DNA of 64,000 nucleotides from Candidatus Saccharimonadota bacterium (GTDB taxonomy: Bacteria > Patescibacteriota > Saccharimonadia > Saccharimonadales > UBA4665). Each line of letters opens with the position of its first letter. Positions within the stretch are counted from its first letter, which is position 1. Positions 42,388 through 50,516 of the stretch are shown here, piece after piece. Position numbers and translations under genes: made by a program. Under the pieces are notes generated by a model. That model made no database searches. It saw only the letters and a program-made list of their open reading frames with translations, and had not been told where the DNA came from. The stretch covers positions 124,001 to 188,000 of the forward strand of contig JAQBRY010000001.1 of NCBI GenBank assembly GCA_028286245.1, in the 5' to 3' direction.

Positions 42388-43662
42388 CTATTTGAGTTTC
42401 AGTACCGCTAATGTTTCGATATGAGGAGTTTTTGGGAAAAAGTTATACACCTCAAACAGCTCTATGCTGTATGACGCTTGTAACAGGGCCAAATCCCTGG
42501 CCTGCGTAGCTGGGTTACAGCTAAGATAAATAAGCTGGGACGGCCGAGTGGCCAGGATTTGAGACACCACCTTGTGGTGTAATCCGGCACGGGGAGGATC
42601 AACTATTAGCGTGCAGCCCGGCGTAATATAGTCTAGGGCCGTCTCGGCAGTGGCCTCTACTACTTTAATGTCTTGGTCTCCGACGTTTTGGCGAGCCATG
42701 GCGACTGCCGCGGCGTCGGTTTCTACCAGTGCGGTAGTGCCCTTTACTGACAGCCCGATTGAACCTACGCCGCTATAAAAGTCTATAACATCATTTTTGG
42801 TATCGATAACACTATTAATGCGCTCAACTACTCTGCGGAAGACGGGCAGATTGGCTTGAAAGAAGCCAATTGGGTCGTAACTGAGCGTGGCATCGAGGAT
42901 TTTGTCACTGAGCGTTGTATCGCCAAGCTCATAGAGCAACTGCGTTGGTACCGAGGCTGGACTTTTTGGGTTTGAATGATACACCCGTAAGCCTTTTAGC
43001 TCCGGTGGCAGCGTTAGCTGAGAAAACTTGGGTAGCTTAGTAAAAAGTGCGCCGACCGCTTTACCGTTTTCGCTGGTACGAACCATGATAGTTTTTAGGT
43101 CGCCAGCACGGGTATTGAGGTCGCTGAGCTGCTTAGCAATAGCATTGGCGGCAGCGTCGATAGCGGGCAAGGCAAGCTTACTGCCACTAACGATTTGCTT
43201 GCCGTGGCTGCCCCGTTGGTGCAAAGCCAAGTGCAAGCCCTCATCATCACCCCAAAATGAGTATTCCATTTTATTACGATACTGCCACTCCTGATCGCCG
43301 TGGATAGTCTCGGGCATAGCTGGTAAGACTACCTTTTCGTGACCGAATAACTCTTCTACGATGGCTTTTTTGTGTTGGTTCTCTGCTGCAAAACTCATAA
43401 TTTGCCACGGACTGGTAGACAGGTAGTTCTCTTCTTGGGGTGCAATACGTTCCGCTGACGGTTTAGTAATTTGCTCGGCAATTGCTTCGGCGTAGGACCG
43501 CTTAGCTTTTATGATGCGGACCTGTACGGTTTCACCCGGCAGCGCGTTCCACACAAACACTCTACGGCCATCCGGCAGCGTACCAAGCCCCTGGCCGCCG
43601 TGCACTAGTTTTTCTATTGTAACCTCATGCGTTACATCTTGAATATCGGTATTTTTTTGCAT
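42388..43662 (-). CDS. RNA (uracil-C5-)-methyltransferase, RlmD/TrmA family
   Basis: 424-residue enzyme with an N-terminal TRAM domain (VTIEKLVHGGQGLGTLPDGR) and a C-terminal methyltransferase domain. The substrate loop is YDPIGFFQANLPVFRRV; SAM motif I is DFYSGVGSIGLSV; DPPRAGLH and the nucleophilic Cys in LIYLSCNPATQARDL follow. The iron-sulfur cysteines of RlmD are absent: the region reads ENYLSTSPWQIM. It methylates U in 23S rRNA or tRNA; which cannot be told. -10 TACAAT lies six bases before the ATG. Confidence 0.93.
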   Translation of the reverse strand: MQKNTDIQDVTHEVTIEKLVHGGQGLGTLPDGRRVFVWNALPGETVQVRIIKAKRSYAEAIAEQITKPSAERIAPQEENYLSTSPWQIMSFAAENQHKKAIVEELFGHEKVVLPAMPETIHGDQEWQYRNKMEYSFWGDDEGLHLALHQRGSHGKQIVSGSKLALPAIDAAANAIAKQLSDLNTRAGDLKTIMVRTSENGKAVGALFTKLPKFSQLTLPPELKGLRVYHSNPKSPASVPTQLLYELGDTTLSDKILDATLSYDPIGFFQANLPVFRRVVERINSVIDTKNDVIDFYSGVGSIGLSVKGTTALVETDAAAVAMARQNVGDQDIKVVEATAETALDYITPGCTLIVDPPRAGLHHKVVSQILATRPSQLIYLSCNPATQARDLALLQASYSIELFEVYNFFPKTPHIETLAVLKLK

Positions 43663-43668
43663 CTAAGT

Positions 43669-43674
43669 ATTGTA
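43669..43674 (-). promoter_or_regulatory. -10 box of the uracil methyltransferase gene, leaderless type
   Basis: TACAAT on the minus strand, six bases before ATG 43662; no ribosome binding site. Confidence 0.45.
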
Positions 43675-43688
43675 ACAGCTAATCGCTA

Positions 43689-46133
43689 TTACGCCTGAGG
43701 AGTTGGTCCGGGCTGCGAGGGTGTAATCACCACAGGCACCTGTTGCGCCGGATAAACTGGCTGAGCTGGGGCTGGCGGCTGGGGTGGCTGTGCATAGACC
43801 GGTGGTTGGACGGAGGACTGCGGCTGGGATTGTGGCTGAGCTGGGGGTGCATACTGAGGTTGAACTGCCTGCTGGGGCTGTGGAGGCTGAGGGGCGCCAT
43901 AATTGTGAACTACGTAACCGTTTGGCCCTGGCGCGCCACCGGGCATTGCCGGTTGGTAGGCTTGGTAAACCTTGTGGTGTCCGTGTTGACGAACGATTAC
44001 AAAGACGGCCACACCGATGGCAATAATAGCTACTACCACGCCTACCATCAGGACGGCAATTGGGAAGTCTTTAACATCTTTACCGGCTGCAATCGCTTTT
44101 TGTGACGAGGCGATGTAGCTACTAACCAGACGTTGTGATGGATAGGCGGCTTTTACTTGGTCGAAATCTTTGAGGGCCTTCGAATAGTGGTTAGTAGCGT
44201 AGGCATTAAGGCCCTTTTCCCAGCTAGTCCGAGTGGTACTCTCGGCATTAATTTTGATACCCTTGCTGCTCGCCAGGGCCTGAACGTCGGCAATATCACG
44301 AATATAACTCTTGGCCGCATTGCCATCCGAACCATCACCAAGGCGATAGGTCAGCAGACCGATAACATTGCCGTCTTCGTCAATGGCCGGGCCACCGCTG
44401 TTGCCATGGGAAGCGTCGACGTCAGACTGGTAGAGGTTGCCCTTGCCGCCGGCGGCCTTACGGATAGAACTAATTGATCCATTGGTAACTGAGATACTCA
44501 GTTTAGTATTGTCGGTTAGGTTGTTGTCGGCATCGCCTGGGAAGCCGGCGACAATAATTTTTTGATCTTGACGGGCGGCCGTAGTCGCTAGGCTGATAGT
44601 AGGCGCATTGTGCAGGTTTACCTTAATAATGGCGACATCGCTCGAGCTAAAACCCTTGGTAGGATCGGCTACTGATTCATACAGATCTTTAGCCTGATAG
44701 TTGACGCCAACTACCTTAGCCAATTTGAGCGAAGACGATTCGGTGCTGAATTTTGTTAAGTCAAGATCTTTGGTAATGGTTGTTAAGTCCGGGGCGTCAT
44801 CACCGATAGCTACCATAATCACTTGTTGCTCATCTGCAATGTTCAAATTAGCGTCGGGAATGTCATACACCTTAGCAATCACCGAGGCCAGCACGGCGGG
44901 GTCGCTGAGAACTTGGTTAACCTGGGCATCATTCATGCCGGCCACTTGCGCCAAAAAGCTAGCCAAGACGGTGTCGTCTGATAGGAGCAGTTTTACCAGG
45001 GCGTCCTGGGCTGTGTAGGAGACTACGTGCCCGTTGGTAGCAATGTAACCGTCGCTGGTCATAATAAAGCCGCTCCCCGAAGAGCCGTCACAGCCGCCAC
45101 CACCCAGGTTCTGATCAAAGAATACCAGCGTGCCACAGGTAATGTTATAGATTTTTACGACTGCCGGGCTGTAAGCATCCGAGAGGTATCGTGAGTCCAC
45201 GCTCGCAACGTCAGCGGCACTCGCCTTTGGAAATAGTAGCTTAGACAGGTCGATGTTAGCTCCCTGGACACTCTGGTCGCCACTAATAGTTAGGCTGTCA
45301 AAAATACTATTAAATGCTGCCGGAATATTGGACGATCCGACCAGGCCCTGCATCTTAACTGCAAAAGCCCTGCCCTGGCTGACCCCCGTCCAGACAACTG
45401 CATAACTGGTGCCGCCATTAAATTTTGGCGTGTACTGATAAACAGTTTTTTGTACCGGCACTGTCGAGAGGGTTGATGGGGTACTACTGAGCACACTTAC
45501 ATCGAGCTCACTCGTGGAAGTAACCGGGAATAATTGGGCGGCAACCTGGGCGGCGCTCAAGCTGCTATTAACAGGGTTCTGACGGGCAAGCGTATAGGCT
45601 GCGGGGCTAGGATTAACCTGCACACTAAACTGCGAGGCTGCCTGGATACGCGGGATGGTGCCATCTTTAGGCTTGGCAGTTGCAAGCGATAATGCCTGCC
45701 CGGTGCGTAACTGTTCCTGCGGAGCAGCTTTTGCAGCCCCCGATGCATCGAGCATGGTTGCCGAAACATCAAAAGCGTTGGCATCGACGGTAAATGAGTA
45801 GCCGTAGCTAGAACGTACTACCGACACGCTACTACCAGTAACACGTGGCGTATCGCTGACTGGCGGTGCACCTGGCTGCGTGCGGCCAATCATAATACCC
45901 GTTTGTAAGGCCAGCGCAATTAATATAAACACCGCTATCATGAGCGAAGTTATTTGGCGCTTACGATAGGCGCGGCTATGACGGGCTCTTAGAACTATTG
46001 GCTTATTGCGATGACGTCGATGCTTAGTTACTGTTACTGGCGCAGCTGCTTTTGGCACGTGTTTTACCAGTGCTGCCCCAGCTTCAACTTTTTTAGCGCT
46101 TTTTTTTGGTCTTTTGATCCCACCGGATGCCAT
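43689..46133 (-). CDS. Membrane-anchored S1 serine protease with large insertion and Pro/Gln-rich tail
   Basis: 814-residue protein. A basic N-terminus precedes a transmembrane segment (about 60-85); a large extracytoplasmic region follows, with a trypsin-like domain containing TNGHVVS (His), SSDVAIIKV (Asp) and DASHGNSGGPAID (Ser). About 130 residues separate His and Asp, against about 30 in DegP, so a helical insertion of roughly 100 residues is present. No PDZ domain is seen. A second transmembrane segment (about 690-715) leads to a cytoplasmic Pro/Gln-rich tail. The start at 46133 is supported by GGAG five bases upstream; a GTG at 46139 is an alternative. Confidence 0.88.
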   Translation of the reverse strand: MASGGIKRPKKSAKKVEAGAALVKHVPKAAAPVTVTKHRRHRNKPIVLRARHSRAYRKRQITSLMIAVFILIALALQTGIMIGRTQPGAPPVSDTPRVTGSSVSVVRSSYGYSFTVDANAFDVSATMLDASGAAKAAPQEQLRTGQALSLATAKPKDGTIPRIQAASQFSVQVNPSPAAYTLARQNPVNSSLSAAQVAAQLFPVTSTSELDVSVLSSTPSTLSTVPVQKTVYQYTPKFNGGTSYAVVWTGVSQGRAFAVKMQGLVGSSNIPAAFNSIFDSLTISGDQSVQGANIDLSKLLFPKASAADVASVDSRYLSDAYSPAVVKIYNITCGTLVFFDQNLGGGGCDGSSGSGFIMTSDGYIATNGHVVSYTAQDALVKLLLSDDTVLASFLAQVAGMNDAQVNQVLSDPAVLASVIAKVYDIPDANLNIADEQQVIMVAIGDDAPDLTTITKDLDLTKFSTESSSLKLAKVVGVNYQAKDLYESVADPTKGFSSSDVAIIKVNLHNAPTISLATTAARQDQKIIVAGFPGDADNNLTDNTKLSISVTNGSISSIRKAAGGKGNLYQSDVDASHGNSGGPAIDEDGNVIGLLTYRLGDGSDGNAAKSYIRDIADVQALASSKGIKINAESTTRTSWEKGLNAYATNHYSKALKDFDQVKAAYPSQRLVSSYIASSQKAIAAGKDVKDFPIAVLMVGVVVAIIAIGVAVFVIVRQHGHHKVYQAYQPAMPGGAPGPNGYVVHNYGAPQPPQPQQAVQPQYAPPAQPQSQPQSSVQPPVYAQPPQPPAPAQPVYPAQQVPVVITPSQPGPTPQA

Positions 46134-46199
46134 GCTCACTCCATGAATTGTCGTATGTTAGCATAAGCATAACGTCTTTATTGCGTATGAGCAACTAAA

Positions 46200-46832
46200 T
46201 TATGGCTGGGCGTTAGTTTTGGCGATTTCGCTCCTAAGCTCACGACTAGTGCTCACCACAGCATAGGGTTTAGCAGCGCGCAGGCGCATAGGATTAGCAA
46301 AACCCCAAGTTACGGCTATACAATCAATATTCACCGATTGAGATGCCTTGACGTCGCGCGTCTCATCGCCTATGTATACGCATTCCTCCGCATTCAGATG
46401 GTGCTTAGCAATGAGCTTTCGCAGCGCCGGCCCCTTGCCGAACAATCCAACCTCGCCATAAATGTCTTCAAAATATTCTTCTAGGTCGTGCTTAAGTAAA
46501 AATGAGCGAATAGTTGGTTCAATATTTGAGCTAAGAATCATCATGCGGTAGCCCTGTCCGTTGAGCTCTCGGATGAGTGGCGGAATATCACTGAATGGCC
46601 GTACGCTATCGAGCTGCTTACGCATCTGACGACGACCCTTATAGAGCAAGAACGGCAAGCGCCAGGCAGCCACGCCAACTTCGCGGGCAATTGATGGCAT
46701 AGACATGTAACGAAAAGCTTGGCGCTCTTCCAGGCTATACGTCCGGCCATTGCCGGCATTTACTAAAAAGCCGAAGACAAATTCAAAGCTATCGGCGATA
46801 GTACCGTCGAAATCAAATAAGAGGGTCTTCAT
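46200..46832 (-). CDS. HAD-superfamily phosphatase (Gph-like)
   Basis: 210-residue haloacid dehalogenase hydrolase. Motif I is LLFDFDGTIADS at the N-terminus, motif II is MMILSSNIEPT, motif III is the Lys in LFGKGPALRKLI, and motif IV is CVYIGDETRDVKAS. A helical cap lies between motifs I and II. Resembles phosphoglycolate phosphatase, but the substrate is unknown. The mRNA looks leaderless, with TACACT seven bases before the ATG. Divergent from msrA. Confidence 0.9.
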   Translation of the reverse strand: MKTLLFDFDGTIADSFEFVFGFLVNAGNGRTYSLEERQAFRYMSMPSIAREVGVAAWRLPFLLYKGRRQMRKQLDSVRPFSDIPPLIRELNGQGYRMMILSSNIEPTIRSFLLKHDLEEYFEDIYGEVGLFGKGPALRKLIAKHHLNAEECVYIGDETRDVKASQSVNIDCIAVTWGFANPMRLRAAKPYAVVSTSRELRSEIAKTNAQP

Positions 46833-46839
46833 TACATCT

Positions 46840-46845
46840 AGTGTA
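46840..46845 (-). promoter_or_regulatory. -10 box of the HAD gene, leaderless type
   Basis: TACACT on the minus strand, seven bases before ATG 46832. Confidence 0.4.
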
Positions 46846-46883
46846 CAACATAATCATAATGAGACGTGCTAGCTATAAACCGA

Positions 46884-46889
46884 TATACT
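46884..46889 (+). promoter_or_regulatory. -10 box of msrA, leaderless type
   Basis: TATACT six bases before ATG 46896. It sits back to back with the HAD promoter, about 50 bases between the two starts. Confidence 0.4.
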
Positions 46890-46895
46890 GTATGT

Positions 46896-47423
46896 ATGAA
46901 TGAAGTCGCTACACTTGCCGGAGGATGCTACTGGTGCCTTGAGGCGTTTTATCAGCGCGTACGAGGCATATCTGAGGTTGTTTCAGGTTATACCGGTGGT
47001 CAGCTTAAGAATCCTACCACCGAACAAGTATACGCGGGAGGAACTGGGCACGCAGAAGCAGTGGAAGTTACTTATGATCCGTCAATTATCAGCTATAAGG
47101 AAATATTAGAAATTTTCTTTGTGATGCACGACCCTACCCAGTTAAATAGGCAAGGTCCAGATATTGGCGAACACTACCGATCGGCAATTTTTTATCATGA
47201 TGCTGGCCAAAAAGTCATTGCCGAGGACATGATCAGCAACTTTGCTCCCGAGTTGTACGACAAACCAATTGTCACGCAGTTAAATCCCTATATTGTGCTC
47301 TGGCCTGCTGACGAGTACATGCAGAATTTCTACAATAACAACCCGAGTTCAGGCTACTGCCTAGCCGTAATTGATCCCAAAATACAGAAATTACGGCAGA
47401 AGTTTGCCGAAAAACTTATCTAG
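46896..47423 (+). CDS. msrA: Peptide-methionine (S)-S-oxide reductase MsrA
   Basis: 175-residue enzyme that repairs methionine-S-sulfoxide in proteins. The catalytic Cys is in LAGGCYWCLEAF (GCFW-type motif, here GCYW); family blocks EVVSGYTGG, HAEAVEVTYDP and FFVMHDPTQLNRQGPDIGEHYRS (too long to quote whole) are all present. I start at ATG 46896, six bases from TATACT; the earlier in-frame start at 46866 has no support. Its presence suggests exposure to oxidative stress. Confidence 0.96.
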   Translation: MNEVATLAGGCYWCLEAFYQRVRGISEVVSGYTGGQLKNPTTEQVYAGGTGHAEAVEVTYDPSIISYKEILEIFFVMHDPTQLNRQGPDIGEHYRSAIFYHDAGQKVIAEDMISNFAPELYDKPIVTQLNPYIVLWPADEYMQNFYNNNPSSGYCLAVIDPKIQKLRQKFAEKLI

Positions 47424-47443
47424 ATCAGTTACCCTTCACATGT

Positions 47444-47746
47444 TTATTCGGTTACCTCAACGCCGTGCCAAAAGGCGACGTAGTTTGTGTAGTCTTTTTT
47501 GACCCGTTCAATACTGCCATCTTTAGCGACCGGATAAAACCAGATGGCATCCGGATTGATCTGATCGCCTATCGCCACGTTTAGATAACTGGCTTCGCCC
47601 TTCCAGTGGCAGGTAGTGTGGGTATCGCTCGGGCTGGTAAATTCGCGCTTGAGCGCATCGGGCGGAAAGTACCAGTTGCCCTCAATGTAAATTAGGTCGG
47701 CCTTATCGGCTTCGGCTATAACGGTATCATTCCAAATTGCTTTCAT
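47444..47746 (-). CDS. DUF427 family protein
   Basis: 100-residue DUF427 protein. The pattern AIWNDTVIAEADKADLIYIE, NWYFPPDAL, TTCHWKGEASYLNV and IWFYPVAKD is typical of the family, which has a small beta fold. The biochemical function is unknown. A strong AGGAGG precedes the ATG. Convergent with msrA, 20 bases apart. Confidence 0.9.
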   Translation of the reverse strand: MKAIWNDTVIAEADKADLIYIEGNWYFPPDALKREFTSPSDTHTTCHWKGEASYLNVAIGDQINPDAIWFYPVAKDGSIERVKKDYTNYVAFWHGVEVTE

Positions 47747-47768
47747 AGATAGTCCTCCTGTATATAGT

Positions 47769-48734
47769 TTAGCGCAAAGACTCGTCGGCGTCTGCCATAG
47801 AGCTAAATAAGGCTCCTACGTCTTGTCCCGAGATGGGAACATACGCATTGCTAGAAGCCTCAATCCCCACGTGATAGCGTGTGACCTCACTAGGCACAAT
47901 GACCAGGAATAGGCCGGCATCAGGGTCTACCAGATGCTCCGGCCGCCTGATGCGGCGTTTAGACATTACTCGTCGCAGTCCAAGAACGTCCAGACCTTCG
48001 CAGGTGCCGGCAAGTATATGGTCGTCGGTAGATATTCTCTGGAACGAAGTATCGGAGCTAGCAGAGGTTACATACACGTACTCGGCCTCAAGGCTGATTG
48101 GGCTACCCCATATACCACCGCACATTTCGGCAGCAGTTTCGGCGTCTTCTAGCGCCCCCTTAATCTTGTTTACTTGGCCTTCTAGCCGCAGGTTAAAGAA
48201 TTTTTTAGTATTTAACAGCGCCGCTAGATTATCAGACTTTTGACTTAGTATTTCTTGGCGCAAAGGCAGTGCTTCGATAACCGCGTCTACGCTGCGATAC
48301 GGGACAACTACACTGGTGTCGGTAGCAGCTAGGTATACCATTTGCTCTCGGGGCTCAGTGGGCGACGAAAGCGGGTCAATTGTGGAAAAGGCGTAGGACA
48401 CTACCCAGCCCTCATGACCGGGTTCGCCAAATTTGGCAATACGCATGTCTGCGCTCTTCCCTACCTGGTAATCTATATCTGTTGGGATACGACGACCGCC
48501 TGCACGCACAACCATGGCAAAGCCCCGGTAGGCACAGAGTTGATCGCTGTCCCAGTGCTGCTGCAAATCCTCTTCGGCATCTTGGCGCAGTTCGACTACG
48601 TCGTGCGTTGCAGGGTTTATAAGCGAAAATTCGCGCCGCCAGAAATTAATACGCTCAGCGAGTAAGCTATCTTGTAGTGGCTGCTCGGCCCTGTCCGGGC
48701 TCCCATCATATCGTTGGTAAGGAAGCTCGGCCAT
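47769..48734 (-). CDS. Hypothetical protein
   Basis: Unrecognised protein of about 321 residues, apparently soluble and mixed alpha/beta. Segments such as GWVVSYAFSTIDPL and HLVDPDAGLFLVIVPSEVT suggest a folded enzyme-like or binding protein, but no active-site motif was found. The only in-frame start upstream of ATG 48734 is a TTG at 48755 that would overlap the FMN reductase gene, so I prefer 48734, seven bases after that gene's stop. It follows the reductase and may be cotranscribed with it. Confidence 0.7.
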   Translation of the reverse strand: MAELPYQRYDGSPDRAEQPLQDSLLAERINFWRREFSLINPATHDVVELRQDAEEDLQQHWDSDQLCAYRGFAMVVRAGGRRIPTDIDYQVGKSADMRIAKFGEPGHEGWVVSYAFSTIDPLSSPTEPREQMVYLAATDTSVVVPYRSVDAVIEALPLRQEILSQKSDNLAALLNTKKFFNLRLEGQVNKIKGALEDAETAAEMCGGIWGSPISLEAEYVYVTSASSDTSFQRISTDDHILAGTCEGLDVLGLRRVMSKRRIRRPEHLVDPDAGLFLVIVPSEVTRYHVGIEASSNAYVPISGQDVGALFSSMADADESLR

Positions 48735-48741
48735 AACAGTA

Positions 48742-49314
48742 TTAGCTATCTGCAAGGTCCTGACGACCTTGCTTTAAAAGCCGAGCTAGCCAGGTGAGCT
48801 CAGTAAACAATTTTTCCAGTGCACTTTCATAACGACCCAGGTATTCTTCTTTTATCACACCTTGTTCGTTAAAGATATCTTGAACTCGCGGAAAGTACAC
48901 ATCCCAGCTGACAACGATCAGCCCGGTTTCGCGGACCGCCGGCACCAGCGCCTCCACGGCACGGACGCCGCCCCAGTTACCACTGCTGGCACCGGCAAAG
49001 GCAACGGGTTTATGATTATAGGTTTGCAGCTCACTATCCAGCATGCGCTTAAGCGAGCCCGGGAAACTGTGGTTGTATTCGGGAACAACTATAAAGAATG
49101 CATCTGCTTTGGCAGTAATTGCGCTATACTTCGGGTCCTTACCTTCAGGGTCGTTTCCGTCACCAGGAAAGTTAAAGTCCTTAGGATCAACAAAAATAAC
49201 TTCCACGTCAGGTAGTTGCTGGGCGTAGTCAGCTATAAACCGGGCAGCCTTAATAGATTCACGCTGTTCCCGTGTAGTGCCGGCAAGGACGGCAATGGTA
49301 ATGGGTACTGGCAT
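48742..49314 (-). CDS. NADPH-dependent FMN reductase family protein
   Basis: 190-residue flavodoxin-like reductase. The FMN phosphate loop is AVLAGTTREQRESIKAAR, the substrate/flavin motif is VVPEYNHSFPGSLKRMLD, and FAGASSGNWGGVRAVEAL is the third signature. It reduces FMN or quinone-like substrates with NAD(P)H. AGGAG precedes the ATG. Together with msrA and DUF427 it may belong to a redox-related cluster, though operon order does not prove that. Confidence 0.9.
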   Translation of the reverse strand: MPVPITIAVLAGTTREQRESIKAARFIADYAQQLPDVEVIFVDPKDFNFPGDGNDPEGKDPKYSAITAKADAFFIVVPEYNHSFPGSLKRMLDSELQTYNHKPVAFAGASSGNWGGVRAVEALVPAVRETGLIVVSWDVYFPRVQDIFNEQGVIKEEYLGRYESALEKLFTELTWLARLLKQGRQDLADS

Positions 49315-49381
49315 AGTCGCTCCTGACAGGCGTTACTTATTAGCTACACTATACGCAATTTTACGATCCGAAAGAAACAAT

Positions 49382-49756
49382 TTATTGCTCAAGCTCGCCA
49401 ATGCGTTTATGATCCAGGCCATAGTAGTGGCCTATTTCGTGCCATAGGGTGTGGCGGATTTCCTCCTGAAGGCTCTGCAGTGAAGCTGAGCGGGACTCAA
49501 GCGGGTTTTTAAAGAGCGTAATACGGTCTGGAAAGGTTGGCTCCATGCCCTGACGCTGGCTTAGTGGCGTACCCTCGTATAAACCAAGCAATGTTTGATC
49601 GTTACGTAATGCTAATTTAACTCGCTGCTCCGGTGTGGGATCGTCTTCTAGAAGGATGGCGACGTTTTTTATTTTTTTAACGTGTTCACCGGGCAAACTT
49701 ACTAACGCATTATTTATAAGTTCGTGAAATGTTTGGTTGCTTACAGATAAGCTCAT
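49382..49756 (-). CDS. Zincin-like metallopeptidase (DUF1025-type)
   Basis: 124-residue protein. The zinc motif HExxH is LWHEIGHYYGLDH at about residues 105-116, with a third ligand in that run. The whole matches minimal zincin-like proteins in which the helix is preceded by RITLFKNPLE. Substrate unknown. I start at ATG 49756 with AAGGAA upstream; the longer frame to 49918 overlaps the gene on the other strand. No secretion signal. Confidence 0.88.
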   Translation of the reverse strand: MSLSVSNQTFHELINNALVSLPGEHVKKIKNVAILLEDDPTPEQRVKLALRNDQTLLGLYEGTPLSQRQGMEPTFPDRITLFKNPLESRSASLQSLQEEIRHTLWHEIGHYYGLDHKRIGELEQ

Positions 49757-49823
49757 GGTTTTCCTTAATATATAAAGTATAGCATTAGAATTATACCCTA
49801 TCCACAAAAACAAACATTTGGTA

Positions 49824-49829
49824 TACACT
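49824..49829 (+). promoter_or_regulatory. -10 box of the 49838 gene, leaderless type
   Basis: TACACT (within TATACACT), eight bases before ATG 49838. No ribosome binding site. Confidence 0.4.
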
Positions 49830-49837
49830 AAATTATT

Positions 49838-50338
49838 ATGGCGCAACTGTGGGTCCCCGAACAAACTCCTCCTCAGCTTGCAGATACCGTGCGCCAAGAA
49901 CTCGCGTTGCAGATACAAGAAGATGGCATTGTACGTACCGCCGCGGTTGGTCTTAGCAGGTTACAAGAAACGCAAGCACCGCTGGCGCACTATGTAGATG
50001 AGTATATTTATACTCATGCCGGTAAGGACGGCCAGACATCGTCCAAAATGCTCATGAGTATTGGAGCATCATTGGCCTTTTTGGCATATGCCGAATCCGG
50101 GTTTGATACAGTCATCGATGTACAAACACTAGAGATGGCTAAGAGCATTGCTGAGTTAGACGGTATACCCGAAAGTTACGTCTGCAGCGTGCAAGAAGAC
50201 GCCACACTGCGGGCATTACTAGATGAAACCCTGGCACTGACGCGTATCGGCGGCTTCAATAATGACCTCTACAGCCACGGGGTAGCTGAGATTGGCGCTG
50301 GCTGTGTGCGGTTTTTCTTGCAGCAGGTTGCTGCCTAG
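49838..50338 (+). CDS. Hypothetical protein
   Basis: Unrecognised 166-residue helical protein, slightly acidic, with no signal peptide, no clear membrane span and no catalytic motif. It is divergent from the zincin gene. Its stop codon overlaps the end of a possible small ORF on the other strand. Confidence 0.7.
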   Translation: MAQLWVPEQTPPQLADTVRQELALQIQEDGIVRTAAVGLSRLQETQAPLAHYVDEYIYTHAGKDGQTSSKMLMSIGASLAFLAYAESGFDTVIDVQTLEMAKSIAELDGIPESYVCSVQEDATLRALLDETLALTRIGGFNNDLYSHGVAEIGAGCVRFFLQQVAA

Positions 50339-50418
50339 CGCGACGACTGTTTTTTGGATTTGTTAAAACGTATAATCCAAGGGATTACTACCATCGCTAG
50401 TTTAATCATTTTCCACAT
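50335..50418 (-). CDS. Possible 27-residue hydrophobic cationic peptide
   Basis: Short ORF on the minus strand encoding MWKMIKLAMVVIPWIIRFNK followed by SKKQSSR. It has a hydrophobic core of about 15 residues and a basic C-terminal end, the profile of a small membrane peptide or bacteriocin-like leaderless peptide. GGGAGC lies seven bases before the ATG. It lies downstream of lysS and is tail-to-tail with the 166-residue gene. Too short for homology from memory; it could be spurious. Confidence 0.4.
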   Translation of the reverse strand: MWKMIKLAMVVIPWIIRFNKSKKQSSR

Positions 50419-50454
50419 GTCTGTTGCTCCCTGCTATTACTGCTAACTTAATCC

Positions 50455-50471
50455 CGTTTATCGTAAACGGA
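50455..50471. other. Short hairpin downstream of lysS
   Basis: CCGTTTA TCG TAAACGG, a perfect 7-base-pair stem with a three-base loop, between lysS and the 27-residue ORF. There is no U-tract, so it is not a typical terminator. Confidence 0.4.
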
Positions 50472-50516
50472 AGCAGCAAACACGTCTGTAAAATAACTTA
50501 TTAAGTGCTTGGTAGC

